64,000 nt of DNA from an uncultured Nioella sp. (GTDB lineage: Bacteria > Pseudomonadota > Alphaproteobacteria > Rhodobacterales > Rhodobacteraceae), in the NCBI GenBank assembly GCA_947498125.1, contig CANMJH010000004.1, forward strand, positions 62,001-126,000. The letters run 5' to 3'. The position numbers and the translations under genes were made by a program. This document shows positions 1 through 10,985 of the stretch, in pieces; the first letter of the stretch is position 1, and each line of letters starts with the position of its first letter. The notes beneath the pieces are model-generated. The model was not told the DNA's origin. It ran no database searches and was given only the letters and a program-made list of their open reading frames with translations.

Positions 1-85
1 CGGCCTAGTGGCGCAACTAATACGTGCATGGGACAGTGGGTGCTGTTAAACGGCCCCATCTGCCGCAACTTTGGCCCGTAGACCT

Positions 86-1024
86 ATGCCCAACGAAACC
101 CGACAAGCCTTTATGCACCCCGCCGAACGCGCAAAAGCGACGGCTGGCCCGGACCCTTTGGACCGTATCAGCCTTTCCGATCTTGAGCGTGACGTTGAAA
201 TTGGCGCCTTCCAGCAAGAGCGGGGCACGATGCAGCGTTTGCGCTTTAATGTCGTGGTCGAGGTGCGTTCATCGGCTGACAGCGCTGCCGATGATGTGGA
301 TCAGATCCTGAGCTATGACGCGATCAGCGAAGCAATTGACTTTGAACTTCAGGCCGAACGGCTCAACTTGCTTGAAACGCTTGCTGCGCGCATTGCAGAT
401 CGCATTTTGGCGCATCCATTGGCGGCGCGGTGTTTCGTTCGGATCGAGAAACTGGATCGCGGGCCATACAAGCTAGGTGTAGAGATCGTCCGCACAGCGC
501 CCGAACGTTCGCGCTTGTCGCTTCTTCAGGATGACGCGCCGCATCCTTTGGTGGTGTTCCTGTCAAATAGCGCGATTGCCCGCCCGGACCTGACTGCATT
601 GCTGGACTGGTGCGAGGGCGCGAATATGCCAGTTGTCTTATGTGTTGCACGAGGCGATACGCCGCCGCCTATGGCTGAACACGCCATGCCGCAGCGCCGG
701 ATTGATCTTTTGGCTATCGAGCAAAACGCGTGGGTCTTGGCCAGCCGTGATGACCGATGCGTCGTCGTTGAAAGCCGGACCGAGCTGGATTGGGCCATGA
801 AACAGGGGCAGATCTCGGTCTGGGCACCGTCAAAGCTGGTTTTGGATAGCTTTGATGGCCCCGATATCTCTGATCGTTCAGGAGAAGCCTTGGCGCAGTG
901 GTTTGCCGAAAGCTTTGAAGCGTCCGAACTTATTTACTTGGGCGGAGACGTGCCTGAGCCGGGAAAAGTGGGCCAGCGCACGCTTGCGCCACTTGACCTT
1001 CCATTAGGTCGCAGCGCGCAGTGA
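86..1024 (+). CDS. Dihydroneopterin aldolase-like protein with a C-terminal extension
   Basis: The first ~130 residues look like a FolB/dihydroneopterin aldolase domain (LERDVEIGAFQQERG near the start, a long beta-strand repeat, and a KLDRGPYKLGVEIVR stretch ending the domain). The enzyme cleaves dihydroneopterin in folate synthesis. Canonical FolB is about 120 residues; this protein is about 312, so the last ~180 residues form an additional domain I cannot name. I chose ATG at 86; an in-frame TTG at 71 is the alternative. The neighbour 58 bp downstream is folP, which agrees with a folate role. The FolB assignment rests on the N-terminal half and on context. Confidence 0.7.
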   Translation: MPNETRQAFMHPAERAKATAGPDPLDRISLSDLERDVEIGAFQQERGTMQRLRFNVVVEVRSSADSAADDVDQILSYDAISEAIDFELQAERLNLLETLAARIADRILAHPLAARCFVRIEKLDRGPYKLGVEIVRTAPERSRLSLLQDDAPHPLVVFLSNSAIARPDLTALLDWCEGANMPVVLCVARGDTPPPMAEHAMPQRRIDLLAIEQNAWVLASRDDRCVVVESRTELDWAMKQGQISVWAPSKLVLDSFDGPDISDRSGEALAQWFAESFEASELIYLGGDVPEPGKVGQRTLAPLDLPLGRSAQ

Positions 1025-1082
1025 GCGCAGCAATTATCCTCTGCCATTTGACCCCGGCGCGGCCATATTCTAGGCAAGACCC

Positions 1083-2099
1083 ATGACAGTTTATTATCGC
1101 CCGCTCGCCCAAATCGGCGCTTCACGCCCCGCCGGGGCGCAATCGCTTGCCGGAACCTGGGCCTGGTTCACCCATGCCGAAGAAATCACACGTGGCAAGC
1201 CAAGCAGGATCATTCCAGTAGATGCCATTCCATCGGCCCCGCTAGCGCGCCTGACGGCGCCTCGCGCCGATATTGTCGGGCTCAGCTTTGATCGCCCGCG
1301 CATCATGGGCATTTTGAACCTGACGCCAGACAGTTTCTCGGATGGCGGTCTCTTTACCGATCCCGAAGCGGCTCTTGCGCAATGCGAAAAGATGGTGGCC
1401 GAAGGTGCCGATATTCTTGACCTTGGCGGAGAAAGCACACGTCCCGGTGCGGTCGAAGTGCCCATCGACGAAGAGATTGCGCGCACCGCGCCCGTCATCG
1501 AATCCCTACGCAAAAACGGGTTTACCTGCCCGATTTCAATCGACACGCGCAAAGCCAGCGTCGCGCGCGCCGCGCTTGTCGCTGGCGCTGATCTGGTTAA
1601 TGACGTGTCGGCGTTTCATTTTGACGCCGAAATGCAATCCATGGCGGCGGGGGCAGGGGCACCTGTTTGCTTGATGCATGCGCAGGGTCTGCCCGAAAAC
1701 ATGCAGGACAATCCCGATTATTCGGATGTGATTTTGGATGTTTATGACAGCCTTGAAACATCTGTCGCCCTCTCCGAAGCCGCCGGAATTTCGCGTGCGC
1801 GCATCCTTGTCGATCCCGGCATTGGCTTTGGGAAATCAGATGCTCATAATATGGCCCTGATAAACGGAATTTCTCTTTTTCATGGGCTAGGCTGCCCGAT
1901 CTTGTTGGGGGCCAGCCGGAAATCGACCTTGGGCCGTGTCGGCGGGGTCGAAGCCGCTCACGAACGGGGGCCGGCATCGGCGGCAATTGGCTTGTTTGCC
2001 TTGGGGCAGGGGATACAGATGCTGCGCGTTCATGATACAGAAGTGCACAGGCAAATGATCGCGCTATGGCGCGCGGCGAGAGATGGGGCAGTAAAATGA
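1083..2099 (+). CDS. folP: Dihydropteroate synthase
   Basis: DHPS joins p-aminobenzoate to dihydropterin pyrophosphate in the cytosolic folate pathway and is the sulfonamide target. The signature [16 protein letters not shown] occurs near residue 77, followed by [12 protein letters not shown], the SIDTRK strand, NDVSAF, and a C-terminal GASRKSTLG; these are the usual pterin and pABA loops of the TIM barrel. At 338 residues it is some 60 longer than typical because of an N-terminal extension of ~70 residues before the barrel. Its stop overlaps the glmM start in an ATGA, suggesting coupled translation. Confidence 0.95.
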   Translation: MTVYYRPLAQIGASRPAGAQSLAGTWAWFTHAEEITRGKPSRIIPVDAIPSAPLARLTAPRADIVGLSFDRPRIMGILNLTPDSFSDGGLFTDPEAALAQCEKMVAEGADILDLGGESTRPGAVEVPIDEEIARTAPVIESLRKNGFTCPISIDTRKASVARAALVAGADLVNDVSAFHFDAEMQSMAAGAGAPVCLMHAQGLPENMQDNPDYSDVILDVYDSLETSVALSEAAGISRARILVDPGIGFGKSDAHNMALINGISLFHGLGCPILLGASRKSTLGRVGGVEAAHERGPASAAIGLFALGQGIQMLRVHDTEVHRQMIALWRAARDGAVK

Positions 2100-3439
2100 C
2101 ACGCAAGCTATTTGGCACCGATGGGGTGCGCGGGCGCGCTAATACTTATCCAATGACCGCCGAAATGGCATTGAAGCTGGGTGCAGCTGCTGGTCGCTTT
2201 TTCCGCCGTGACAAAAGCCCAAGCCACCGGGTGGTTATCGGCAAAGACACACGGCTGTCCGGCTATATGATCGAAAACGCGCTAACGGCCGGATTTACCT
2301 CAACCGGTATGAACGTGCTGCTGCTTGGCCCGGTGCCAACGCCAGCTGTAGGCCTTTTGACCAGCTCCATGCGCGCCGATGTGGGGGTAATGATCTCGGC
2401 CAGCCATAACGAGGCCACTGATAATGGGATCAAGTTCTTTGGACCCGACGGCTTCAAACTGTCAGATGAGGCCGAGGCGGAAATCGAGCGTTTGGTCTTT
2501 GCCGAAGTTGCCCCTGCAAAAGCCGAGAATATCGGCCGTGCCAAGCGCATTGACGATGGCCGCTCGCGTTATCTTGAGAGGGTCAAAGGTACCTTTCCGG
2601 CGGGGCTGCGTCTTGATGGGATGAAAGTCGTTATCGACTGCGCCAACGGAGCTGCATATCGCGCCGCGCCCGATGTCTTATGGGAACTTGGCGCCGAAGT
2701 GATCCCTTTGGGCGTTGATCCGGACGGGTTTAATATCAATGACGGTGTTGGGTCCACCAAGCCGCGCGCGGCGCAAGCCAAGGTAATAGAAACCGGCGCC
2801 GATGTCGGGATCTGTCTTGATGGCGATGCCGACCGGGTTGTGTTGATCGACGAAAAGGGTCAACTGGCCGACGGCGATCAGATCATGGCCCTGTTTGCCG
2901 CGCGTTGGGCCGACGAAGGTCGTCTGAAAGGGCATACGCTGGCAGCCACAGTTATGTCCAATCTGGGATTGGAACGCTATTTGGCCGAACGCTCGATCCT
3001 GCTGCATCGCACCCCCGTTGGGGACCGCCACGTCGTCGAGGCGATGCGCCGCTACGGTCTAAATTTAGGCGGCGAACAATCCGGTCATATTGTAATGACG
3101 GATTACGCCACTACGGGCGATGGCATGATTGCGGGTCTGCAATTCTTGGCCGAAATGGTCCGCGGGGGCCGCAAAGCCAGCGAATTGGCGCGCAATTTTG
3201 AAACTGTTCCACAGTTGTTGCGCAATGTCCGGTTTGAACAAGGTCAGGCGCCGCTTGAAATCGGCTCGGTCAAGAAGGCGATCTCGGATGCTGAGGCGCG
3301 TCTGGAAGGCTCTGGCCGCCTTTTGATCCGCAAATCTGGCACCGAACCTTTGATCCGCGTCATGGCTGAATGCGAAGACGAAGTCTTGCTGACGCAAGTT
3401 GTCGGCGATGTCGTCAATGCCGTCGAGGCTGAGATTTAG
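2096..3439 (+). CDS. glmM: Phosphoglucosamine mutase
   Basis: GlmM interconverts glucosamine-6-phosphate and glucosamine-1-phosphate on the way to UDP-GlcNAc for peptidoglycan and LPS. The protein has 447 residues, normal for the family. The phosphoserine loop MISASHN is at about residues 99-105, with S103 the expected phosphoacceptor; the metal loop DGDADR and the C-terminal [10 protein letters not shown] phosphate-binding loop are present. The ATG at 2096 overlaps the folP stop (ATGA). The folP-glmM order is common in this bacterial group. The 3' end overlaps the convergent secretin-domain gene by four bases. Confidence 0.96.
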   Translation: MTRKLFGTDGVRGRANTYPMTAEMALKLGAAAGRFFRRDKSPSHRVVIGKDTRLSGYMIENALTAGFTSTGMNVLLLGPVPTPAVGLLTSSMRADVGVMISASHNEATDNGIKFFGPDGFKLSDEAEAEIERLVFAEVAPAKAENIGRAKRIDDGRSRYLERVKGTFPAGLRLDGMKVVIDCANGAAYRAAPDVLWELGAEVIPLGVDPDGFNINDGVGSTKPRAAQAKVIETGADVGICLDGDADRVVLIDEKGQLADGDQIMALFAARWADEGRLKGHTLAATVMSNLGLERYLAERSILLHRTPVGDRHVVEAMRRYGLNLGGEQSGHIVMTDYATTGDGMIAGLQFLAEMVRGGRKASELARNFETVPQLLRNVRFEQGQAPLEIGSVKKAISDAEARLEGSGRLLIRKSGTEPLIRVMAECEDEVLLTQVVGDVVNAVEAEI

Positions 3440-4077
3440 TCAGCCTCTTCATCCGGCAGGATTATCCGCGCTGTGACAAAGATCATCAGATTGCGGCGCG
3501 ACCGCATTTCGGTTCGGCGTCTGAACATATGTCCAATGACGGGCAATTCGCCAAATACAGGTAATTGCGCCTCGGCGTTCTGAACATGGGTCGGGACGTC
3601 ATGGATCAATCCGCCAATGGTAATGGTCGCGCCGTCGTTCAATGTTATGTTGGTCGAAACGGGGCGAATAACGATGGCCGGATCGCCGCTTAATCGAACA
3701 TTGCCGGCGAACTCAAACTCCGGATCATTTAGATCCGGGACATGGCCAATAAGATCTTCTGTTGTGATCAAATCCCGATCTAAATTCACGACCTCAGATA
3801 TCCCCCTTAAAGGGATGTTTCGCCTTGATGCAGCGGATGGAAGTGAGATGAGATTGAGGCGCCCCCGAATTTCGGGCAGGTCGCTGATATTCTCGAAAAG
3901 CAGTTTTGGCAGCCCTTCGGCTACTCTTTCCAGCGGGCCCAATTGCAGCCGTCGCAGGATCTCTTCGACTTCTTCTTCTATATCATTGTTATAAGGGACT
4001 GCGCGGGCAAAATTGTCTCCGTACAGGGTCGAAAATGCCCCGGCAGCAAGCCCAGTTGCAAATTGGCGACGATCCAT
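3436..4077 (-). CDS. Tat-exported stand-alone secretin C-domain protein
   Basis: 213 residues. The N-terminus [15 protein letters not shown] looks like a twin-arginine signal. The last ~75 residues match the closing part of the secretin domain of type II/III secretion and pilus channels: a [12 protein letters not shown] strand, a [14 protein letters not shown] segment (the PxLGxIPxLGxLF pattern) and a terminal [13 protein letters not shown] strand. The N0/N1 and STN domains of a full secretin are absent and the protein is a third to a half of normal length. No secretion-system genes are near. It may be a periplasmic or outer-membrane beta-rich protein or a reduced secretin; function unknown. 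Confidence 0.75.
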   Translation of the reverse strand: MDRRQFATGLAAGAFSTLYGDNFARAVPYNNDIEEEVEEILRRLQLGPLERVAEGLPKLLFENISDLPEIRGRLNLISLPSAASRRNIPLRGISEVVNLDRDLITTEDLIGHVPDLNDPEFEFAGNVRLSGDPAIVIRPVSTNITLNDGATITIGGLIHDVPTHVQNAEAQLPVFGELPVIGHMFRRRTEMRSRRNLMIFVTARIILPDEEAD

Positions 4078-4153
4078 AATCGGTCCTCCAGCAATGTTTG
4101 GATGGGCGAAACCCTATCACATTTGCCCCGAAAACCCGAATTTCCGCCAAACC

Positions 4154-5062
4154 CTACCCGGCGAAGAGCCGCTTCAAGGCCTCCCATTGGCTGAGTGCGA
4201 CGCCCGACAAAATGAAGGCCAGCGCCCATAATAAAGAGGGTGGCAGCGGCTCAGCTAATACGCTTGCGCCCAAGATCACCGACCAGACCGGCACCTGGTA
4301 ATTTGTCAGGGACATAAAGCTGGGTCCGGCGGTGCGGATTACCACGATCCGCAACAGGTTGGCCGCGGCGGTTGGAATAAGGCCAAGGATCGCCAGGACG
4401 ATCAACGTCTCTTGTGGTGGGCGCGGGGGAGGCCCCTCGACGGCCCAAGCCAGCGGGATGACAATAACGGCCCCGATGGCCAATAGGATTGCGGCCAGCC
4501 CAACCGGATCAATGGGGGGCAGGCGCCGTACATAGATCGAGCTGACAGCATAGCATCCTGCCGCGCATAGGCAGGCAAGGCGGCCAAAGGGTTCAAGCTG
4601 CGCGCCTGTGGTTTCAAAGGCTTGGCCGCCGATAAGGATCACGACTCCCACAAATCCAATTGCAAAACCGAAGGATTTGCGCGGCGTAATGCGGTCATCG
4701 ACCAAGAAAAAATGCGCCAGCGGCAAGATCATCAACGGGATCGAGGCCATCGACACCCCGGCAAACCCCGACGTGGTATATTGTTGCCCCCAACTGAGCA
4801 GCATGAAGGGCACTGCAGTGCTGAGCGCGGACACCGCTATGACAACGGGCCAATCCCGGCGTTCGGACAGAAAAAGCTGGCCGCCTCGTAGCGCCCATAT
4901 CCCCAACATCAAAACAGCCGCAAATCCAATTCGGGCAGAAGCTAGCCAAAACGGCGTGATGCCCCTGAGCGCGATTTCAATCCCAAGAAAGGTTGCGCCC
5001 CAGGTCAGGCCCAAAAGCGCCACCATGATCCAGCTTGAGGCAGATGCGCCGCTTGTGGTCAT
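4154..5062 (-). CDS. EamA-family (DMT superfamily) exporter
   Basis: About 302 residues with ten hydrophobic segments arranged as two EamA repeats. The first repeat opens with LLGLTWGATFLGIEIALRG, typical of RhaT/YdcZ-like drug/metabolite transporters. The likely start is ATG at 5062; an upstream in-frame TTG at 5077 would add five residues. It lies 30 bp downstream of a ThDP decarboxylase on the same strand and is probably co-transcribed with it, so it might export a product or related amine of that enzyme; this is inference only. Substrate cannot be read from the sequence. Confidence 0.88.
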   Translation of the reverse strand: MTTSGASASSWIMVALLGLTWGATFLGIEIALRGITPFWLASARIGFAAVLMLGIWALRGGQLFLSERRDWPVVIAVSALSTAVPFMLLSWGQQYTTSGFAGVSMASIPLMILPLAHFFLVDDRITPRKSFGFAIGFVGVVILIGGQAFETTGAQLEPFGRLACLCAAGCYAVSSIYVRRLPPIDPVGLAAILLAIGAVIVIPLAWAVEGPPPRPPQETLIVLAILGLIPTAAANLLRIVVIRTAGPSFMSLTNYQVPVWSVILGASVLAEPLPPSLLWALAFILSGVALSQWEALKRLFAG

Positions 5063-5092
5063 ACCCCGGTTACCCAACTGCCATGCTTTGGT

Positions 5093-6694
5093 TCATGACG
5101 TGGCCTCGAAATCTTTGCGCAGGGCGTCGGTGTAGCGGATCATTGCGGGCTTGCCCGTGTCCCGCGCGGCTTTCAAAATACTTGGCAAGGCCTCTGCCGT
5201 CTCGCATGAGAAAACCTCCCAGCCAGATGCCGATGCCAGCCCTGCCAAATCGGGTGTGAACAGATCCACGCCAACCGGAGTTACGTCGGCGTTCACCATA
5301 TAGGTTTTGATCTCACCATAGCCGGAATTGTCATAAAGCATTAGAATAACTGGCGCTTTCGCCTCCACCGCGCTGGCCATTTCGGGCGCCGAGAACTGCA
5401 AGCCGCCATCCCCGACTAATGACACAACCGGTGCGCCGGACGCGATGCTCGCGCCAATCGCAGCGGGCAGGCCGTACCCCAATGTTCCAAACCCGGTTGC
5501 CGAATTGAACCAGCGCCCCGGGGCGCTGGCGTCGAACCCAAGGTTGCCAGCGTAAACTGCCTGGCTGCTGTCGCCGACGATTACGGCCTCTGGTAGAGCG
5601 GATTGGATACAGGACAGCAGCGCCAGATCACCGCGCATGGCGGGATCAAGGGCTGAATATCCAGCCCGTGCAGTGGCGGCGCGCGCTGCGCCTGCCCGAT
5701 CTGCGAGGGCGATTTGGGGCTTTAGGGCCGCAACCATCTGGGCGGCATCAGCGACAATCCCCAGTTGCGGCGCGGCGCTGCGGGCCATCTGGGCGGGGTC
5801 GATATCTACACGTATCAGCGCGCCGGGAATGGCAAATCCACCATCCTCATAAAGGTCATAATCCGTCGGCCCCATCTCGGTACCAAGCGCCAAGACCGCA
5901 TCGGCATTGGCGACCATCGCCCGGATTTCGGGCTGCGTGGGCGACAAGGACAGGGCAAGCGAATGGCCTTTCGGCATTGCGCCGCGCGCATTGGTGGTCA
6001 TGACCACGGGCGCGTCCAAAACCTCGGCCAGCGCCGCCAGATCTGCGTTTTTCGCGCCGCCACCGGCTAGAATGACCGGGCGCTTCGCTGCGTTTAGGAT
6101 CGCTGCGGCCTCGGCGACTGCATCGGGGGCGGGGGCGGGGCGAGCGACTTTCATCGGTACCGGCAAAGCCAAGTGGTCACCGGGCATCGACAGGACGTTG
6201 ATCGGTACTTCAAGATGAACGGGACGGGGCCGTGCGCCTTCAAATATTGCAAAAGCTTGTGCCAAAGACGGGGCAATCTCTTCTGGCGTGTTGATCGTAC
6301 GGCTCATTGCCGTCACCCCCGACGTAAGCCCGCGCTGATCGGGCAGTTCATGCAGCCACCCTTCGCCCGAGCCTTTGCGGCCATGGCTGTTCACTGCCGA
6401 GATCACCAGCATCGGCACAGAATCCCCATAAGCCTGACCCATCGCCGTTGTGATGTTGGTCATACCGGGGCCGGAGATGATAAAGCAAACGCCGGGCTTG
6501 CCGGACACTCGTGCATAACCATCGGCCATGAACCCGGCGCCCTGTTCATGGCGGGGGGTGATGTGACGGATGCCGCTGTCAGGAATTCCACGGTACAGCT
6601 CGATCGTATGCACGCCCGGAATGCCGAAAACGGTATCGACGCCGTATGCTTCGAGCGCGCGAGTCAGGAAAATCCCTGCTGTGATGCCGGTCAT
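5093..6694 (-). CDS. ThDP-dependent decarboxylase, 5-guanidino-2-oxopentanoate decarboxylase-like
   Basis: 533 residues with the full acetolactate-synthase-like layout: N-terminal ThDP domain (VFGIPGVHTIELYRG, RHEQGAGFMADGYAR with the catalytic Glu), a central domain, and the C-terminal cofactor domain with GDGGLQFSAPEM and a downstream Asn (YDNSGYG). The VFGIPGVHTxELYRG opening and the short loops resemble AruI, which decarboxylates the 2-oxo acid from arginine transamination, more than IlvB. No IlvN-type regulatory subunit is adjacent, which argues against acetolactate synthase for valine synthesis. AruI-like is my best guess; other 2-oxo acid decarboxylases remain possible. Confidence 0.7.
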   Translation of the reverse strand: MTGITAGIFLTRALEAYGVDTVFGIPGVHTIELYRGIPDSGIRHITPRHEQGAGFMADGYARVSGKPGVCFIISGPGMTNITTAMGQAYGDSVPMLVISAVNSHGRKGSGEGWLHELPDQRGLTSGVTAMSRTINTPEEIAPSLAQAFAIFEGARPRPVHLEVPINVLSMPGDHLALPVPMKVARPAPAPDAVAEAAAILNAAKRPVILAGGGAKNADLAALAEVLDAPVVMTTNARGAMPKGHSLALSLSPTQPEIRAMVANADAVLALGTEMGPTDYDLYEDGGFAIPGALIRVDIDPAQMARSAAPQLGIVADAAQMVAALKPQIALADRAGAARAATARAGYSALDPAMRGDLALLSCIQSALPEAVIVGDSSQAVYAGNLGFDASAPGRWFNSATGFGTLGYGLPAAIGASIASGAPVVSLVGDGGLQFSAPEMASAVEAKAPVILMLYDNSGYGEIKTYMVNADVTPVGVDLFTPDLAGLASASGWEVFSCETAEALPSILKAARDTGKPAMIRYTDALRKDFEATS

Positions 6695-6963
6695 CTGTTC
6701 AACCTTTATATCTGAGTGGCACCAAACTCTGGCATGGGATGGATTTCGGCAAGCCCGGAAACGACACTCTCTGGGCTTAAACGAAGTCCTGCATCTGGCA
6801 ATTACCCCCGCAGCCGGAGATGGAGCAGGATCGGAACCACAAAACTCTCTTCATCGGTCATATGTCGGTTCAGGAAGCCGCCCAGCTCTTCTGCCATATC
6901 GCTGACAGGGGCGGATTGCACAGCGCTTCAAGAAGTGTAGTGTGATCTGAAAAGGAGTTGACA

Positions 6964-7533
6964 ATGACAACCATCTTAAGTTTCCGTCTTGGGTTGCTTG
7001 CAGCGTTGACGATCGCGATCAGCCCCAACTTAGCGTCTGCGCAAATGATGCACGGACATGGTGCAGGGCATCACGGGGCCGATGGAACCGGGCATGACAT
7101 GGTGACGATGCCTGGGCTTCAAGGGGCCAATGCAAGCCCAGAAGAAAGCGCTGACCTTATGGTGCTGTTCCATCATTTCGCGTCCATCAGTCGTGAAGTT
7201 GAGAACCTGCCAAATGGCATTCGCACGGTCACATCCTCAAGCGATCCATATGTGTTTGACGCGCTGACGCGCCACGTACGCCAAATGATCTCGCGCGTTG
7301 AGGCGGGAGACGATCCGCAGATCATTATCCAAAGCCCGACGCTGGACATTTTCTTTGCGCGCTACACCGGGCTTACCAACACGATCGAAATGACTGAGAT
7401 GGGCATCGTCGTGGTCCAAACATCTGACGATCCTGATCTGGTTGCCGCATTGCACTCCCATGCCGCCGAAGTTTCGGATATGACAGCGCGCGGGATGCAG
7501 GCCGTACATGAACGAATGATGCATGGCGGATAG
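6964..7533 (+). CDS. Exported His/Met-rich protein of unknown function
   Basis: 189 residues. A Sec signal (about residues 1-26, ending NLASAQ) precedes a His/Met cluster (MMHGHGAGHHGADGTGHDM), and the C-terminus ends MHERMMHGG-like with more Met and His. ATG at 6964 has AGGAG six bases upstream; the in-frame TTG at 6958 is inside that spacer and less likely. The middle part is helical and acidic. Such His/Met tails suggest binding of copper or another soft metal in the periplasm, but no copper genes are adjacent. It is convergent with ilvC and shares a bidirectional terminator with it. Confidence 0.8.
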   Translation: MTTILSFRLGLLAALTIAISPNLASAQMMHGHGAGHHGADGTGHDMVTMPGLQGANASPEESADLMVLFHHFASISREVENLPNGIRTVTSSSDPYVFDALTRHVRQMISRVEAGDDPQIIIQSPTLDIFFARYTGLTNTIEMTEMGIVVVQTSDDPDLVAALHSHAAEVSDMTARGMQAVHERMMHGG

Positions 7534-7535
7534 CA

Positions 7536-7571
7536 AAAAGGCGCGGAGTGTATCATCACCCCGCGCCTTTT
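7536..7571. terminator. Bidirectional intrinsic terminator
   Basis: The arms AAAAGGCGCGG (7536-7546) and CCGCGCCTTTT (7561-7571) form a perfect 11-bp stem with a 14-base loop. The A and T runs flanking the GC core make it a terminator in both directions, between the His/Met-rich gene (+) and ilvC (-). Confidence 0.88.
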
Positions 7572-7592
7572 ATATTTAGACTGCTAGCAAGA

Positions 7593-8747
<1,155 letters not shown>

Positions 8748-8759
<12 letters not shown>

Positions 8760-9203
8760 ATCGACAGACGTCTTTTGCGCCACTTGCAAGGCGCTCCGGA
8801 TATGCCAATCTCGGAATTGGCTGAAGTTGCGCGGATTGCCCCGGCAACCTGCTATAAGCGGCTGGATAAGCTGCGCGAAGAGGGAATCGTGAAAGCGACG
8901 CGCGCCGTGATTAATTGGGCTGCATTGGGCTTTGGAGTCGAGGTTAGCCTGCGCGTCACGCTCGATAAGACCCAAGCCCGCGCCTTTGATGAAGTGATGA
9001 CGGCGGCGCGTGACATTCCCGAAGTGATTGAGATCCAGACTTTTTTGGGCCGGGTCGATTTGCGCCTGCAAGTGCTGGCACGCGATATGGGGCACTATCA
9101 AGAGGTTTACCGAGACAAGATTTTGGCGCTACCGCATATCACTGATATCGAAGCATTGATGCTGGTGGCGCGGCTCAAAGATACACAATCGGTGCCGCTA
9201 TGA
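8748..9203 (+). CDS. Lrp/AsnC-family transcriptional regulator 1
   Basis: 151 residues. The N-terminal winged HTH reads ISELAEVARIAPATCYKRLDKLREEG (quoted in part; recognition helix PATCYKRL), followed by a RAM/AsnC ligand-binding domain with an IPEVIEIQTFLGRVDLRL pattern. ATG at 8748 is preferred because the homologous start MLDDIDRRLLRHL is typical; the frame is open to 8667. It is divergent from ilvC, and its stop overlaps the second Lrp gene in ATGA, so the two are cotranslated and may form heteromers. Confidence 0.9.
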
Positions 9204-9655
9204 TTGACCTTGACGCGACAGACCGTGCGTTGCTTCTGGCCATGCAGGAAGATGCAAGCGCCAGTGCCGCGACACTTGCCCGTAAACTGGGGATCAGCCA
9301 ACCAGCCGCATGGAGGCGCCTCAGACGATTACAAGATGAGGGGGTAATCACCGGACAAGTTCTGGACCTTGATCTGGCCCGGCTCGGATTTGGCGTAACG
9401 GTATTTTTGGGCGTAAAACTGGCGACCAAAGGCAGAGTGTCGCTTGACGATTTCGAACGTGCGGTGAGTGCAATACCTGAGGTTCAGGCTGTTCACCACG
9501 TGCTTGGCTTATACGATTACCGCCTTCGGGTGGTTGCACGTGATATTGCGGATTTCGAGCGGGTCTTGCGGCGCCGGGTGATGACATTGCCGGGCGTTGG
9601 CAATGTCGAGGCGAATGTATTGCTGTCAGAAGAGCGGCGCCCGGGCCCGATCTGA
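9200..9655 (+). CDS. Lrp/AsnC-family transcriptional regulator 2
   Basis: 151 residues with MIDLDATDRALLLAMQ at the start, an HTH containing LARKLGISQPAAWRRL, and a RAM domain with IPEVQAVHHVLGLYDY. It is clearly paralogous to the preceding regulator in layout but not closely similar in sequence. The start codon overlaps the previous stop by four bases. Likely targets are ilvC or the aminotransferase gene 174 bp downstream; this is inferred from position. Confidence 0.92.
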   Translation: MIDLDATDRALLLAMQEDASASAATLARKLGISQPAAWRRLRRLQDEGVITGQVLDLDLARLGFGVTVFLGVKLATKGRVSLDDFERAVSAIPEVQAVHHVLGLYDYRLRVVARDIADFERVLRRRVMTLPGVGNVEANVLLSEERRPGPI

Positions 9656-9829
9656 GGGTGAGTTCGAGAGGCCGCGCACGCTCGCTTTTGGCAAAGCATC
9701 GCCCCGCCCGCCCTCCCGTATTGCGGCGCAGAAGCGCGGCAAAGGCGCACTCTGCGTCAAGATGGGCTTTGCCAGATTTGAGTGCTGTCGTTACCCATAA
9801 TGGCCTGAGAGGTAGAGGAGGAGAAAGAG

Positions 9830-10960
9830 ATGTCGTCATTGTTAAAGACGGTCGACCCCGATGGGTTGCAGGAATTTTCCGTGGTGTTCACGGATCGCTC
9901 GCTCAACCATATGTCCCAAAAGTTTCAATCAGTGATGCTGGATATCAACGCCGGGCTGAAACAGGTCTACGGCGCGGCTGCGACAGCCCTTGTGCCCGGC
10001 GGCGGAACTTTCGCGATGGAAGCTGTGGCCCGCCAATTTACAGCAGGCAAAAAGATCCTAGTGATCCGCAACGGATGGTTTTCGTTTCGCTGGAGTCAGA
10101 TTGACGATGCCGGGGCGCTTGCGTCGGACACGATTGTGATGAAGGCGCGCCAAATCGGAAATGGCAAGACTGCTGCATTCGCACCGCCGCCGGTTGACGA
10201 GGTTGTTGCCAAAATCCACGCCGAACGCCCTGCCGTGGTGTTTGCCCCGCATGTTGAAACGGCCTCGGGCATCATTTTGCCGGATCCCTATATTGCTGCC
10301 GTCGCGGCCGCCGCCCACGAAGTCGGTGCATTGATGGTGCTGGATTGTATCGCATCAGGCTGCGCTTGGGTTGATATGGGCGCCTTGGGCGTCGATGTTC
10401 TGATTTCTGCGCCGCAAAAAGGGTGGTCCTCAACCCCATGCGCCGGGTTGGTGATGTTATCAGACGCGGCTTTGGCGCGCATGGATCAAACGGACAGCAA
10501 TTCCTTTGCAATCGATCTCAAGAAATGGCGAGCGATTATGGCGGCCTACGAGGGCGGCGGGCATGCTTATCACGCCACGATGCCAACTGACGGGCTGGTC
10601 AGTTTTCGCGAAGCAATGGCGGAATCGCGCGAGTTTGGCTTTGATAAGCTGAAGGCGGCGCAATGGGAGCTGGGCGGAAAAGTGCGGGCGCTGCTTGCGG
10701 ATCGCGGGTTTCAATCCGTAGCGGCTGAAGGCTTTGGCGCCCCTGGGGTTGTGGTCAGCTTTACGGACGATCCCGGGCTCCAAAACGGATCAAAATTTGC
10801 AGCGCAAGGCACGCAAATCGCAGCCGGGGTACCTTTGCAGGTAGATGAACCCGAAGGGTATTCGTCCTTTCGGCTGGGGTTATTCGGGCTGGATAAGCTT
10901 TATGACGTGGATGCCACGTTAGGCCGGCTTGAAGCCGCTTTGGAGGCCGCAACCGGCTAA
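9830..10960 (+). CDS. Class V aminotransferase-fold PLP enzyme
   Basis: 376 residues. It resembles the serine-glyoxylate/alanine-glyoxylate aminotransferase branch of class V: an early GGGTFAMEAVARQF helix, a central LDCIASGCAWVDMGALGVDV segment with the cofactor Asp, and SAPQKGWSS with the probable Schiff-base Lys. The C-terminal domain ends with an SSFRLGLFGLDKL motif common to the family. A strong AGGAGGAG precedes the ATG. It follows two Lrp/AsnC regulators, which fits amino-acid metabolism. The exact substrate pair cannot be assigned. Confidence 0.88.
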   Translation: MSSLLKTVDPDGLQEFSVVFTDRSLNHMSQKFQSVMLDINAGLKQVYGAAATALVPGGGTFAMEAVARQFTAGKKILVIRNGWFSFRWSQIDDAGALASDTIVMKARQIGNGKTAAFAPPPVDEVVAKIHAERPAVVFAPHVETASGIILPDPYIAAVAAAAHEVGALMVLDCIASGCAWVDMGALGVDVLISAPQKGWSSTPCAGLVMLSDAALARMDQTDSNSFAIDLKKWRAIMAAYEGGGHAYHATMPTDGLVSFREAMAESREFGFDKLKAAQWELGGKVRALLADRGFQSVAAEGFGAPGVVVSFTDDPGLQNGSKFAAQGTQIAAGVPLQVDEPEGYSSFRLGLFGLDKLYDVDATLGRLEAALEAATG

Positions 10961-10985
10961 CGGGGTTACAAGAGGGTATGGGACG

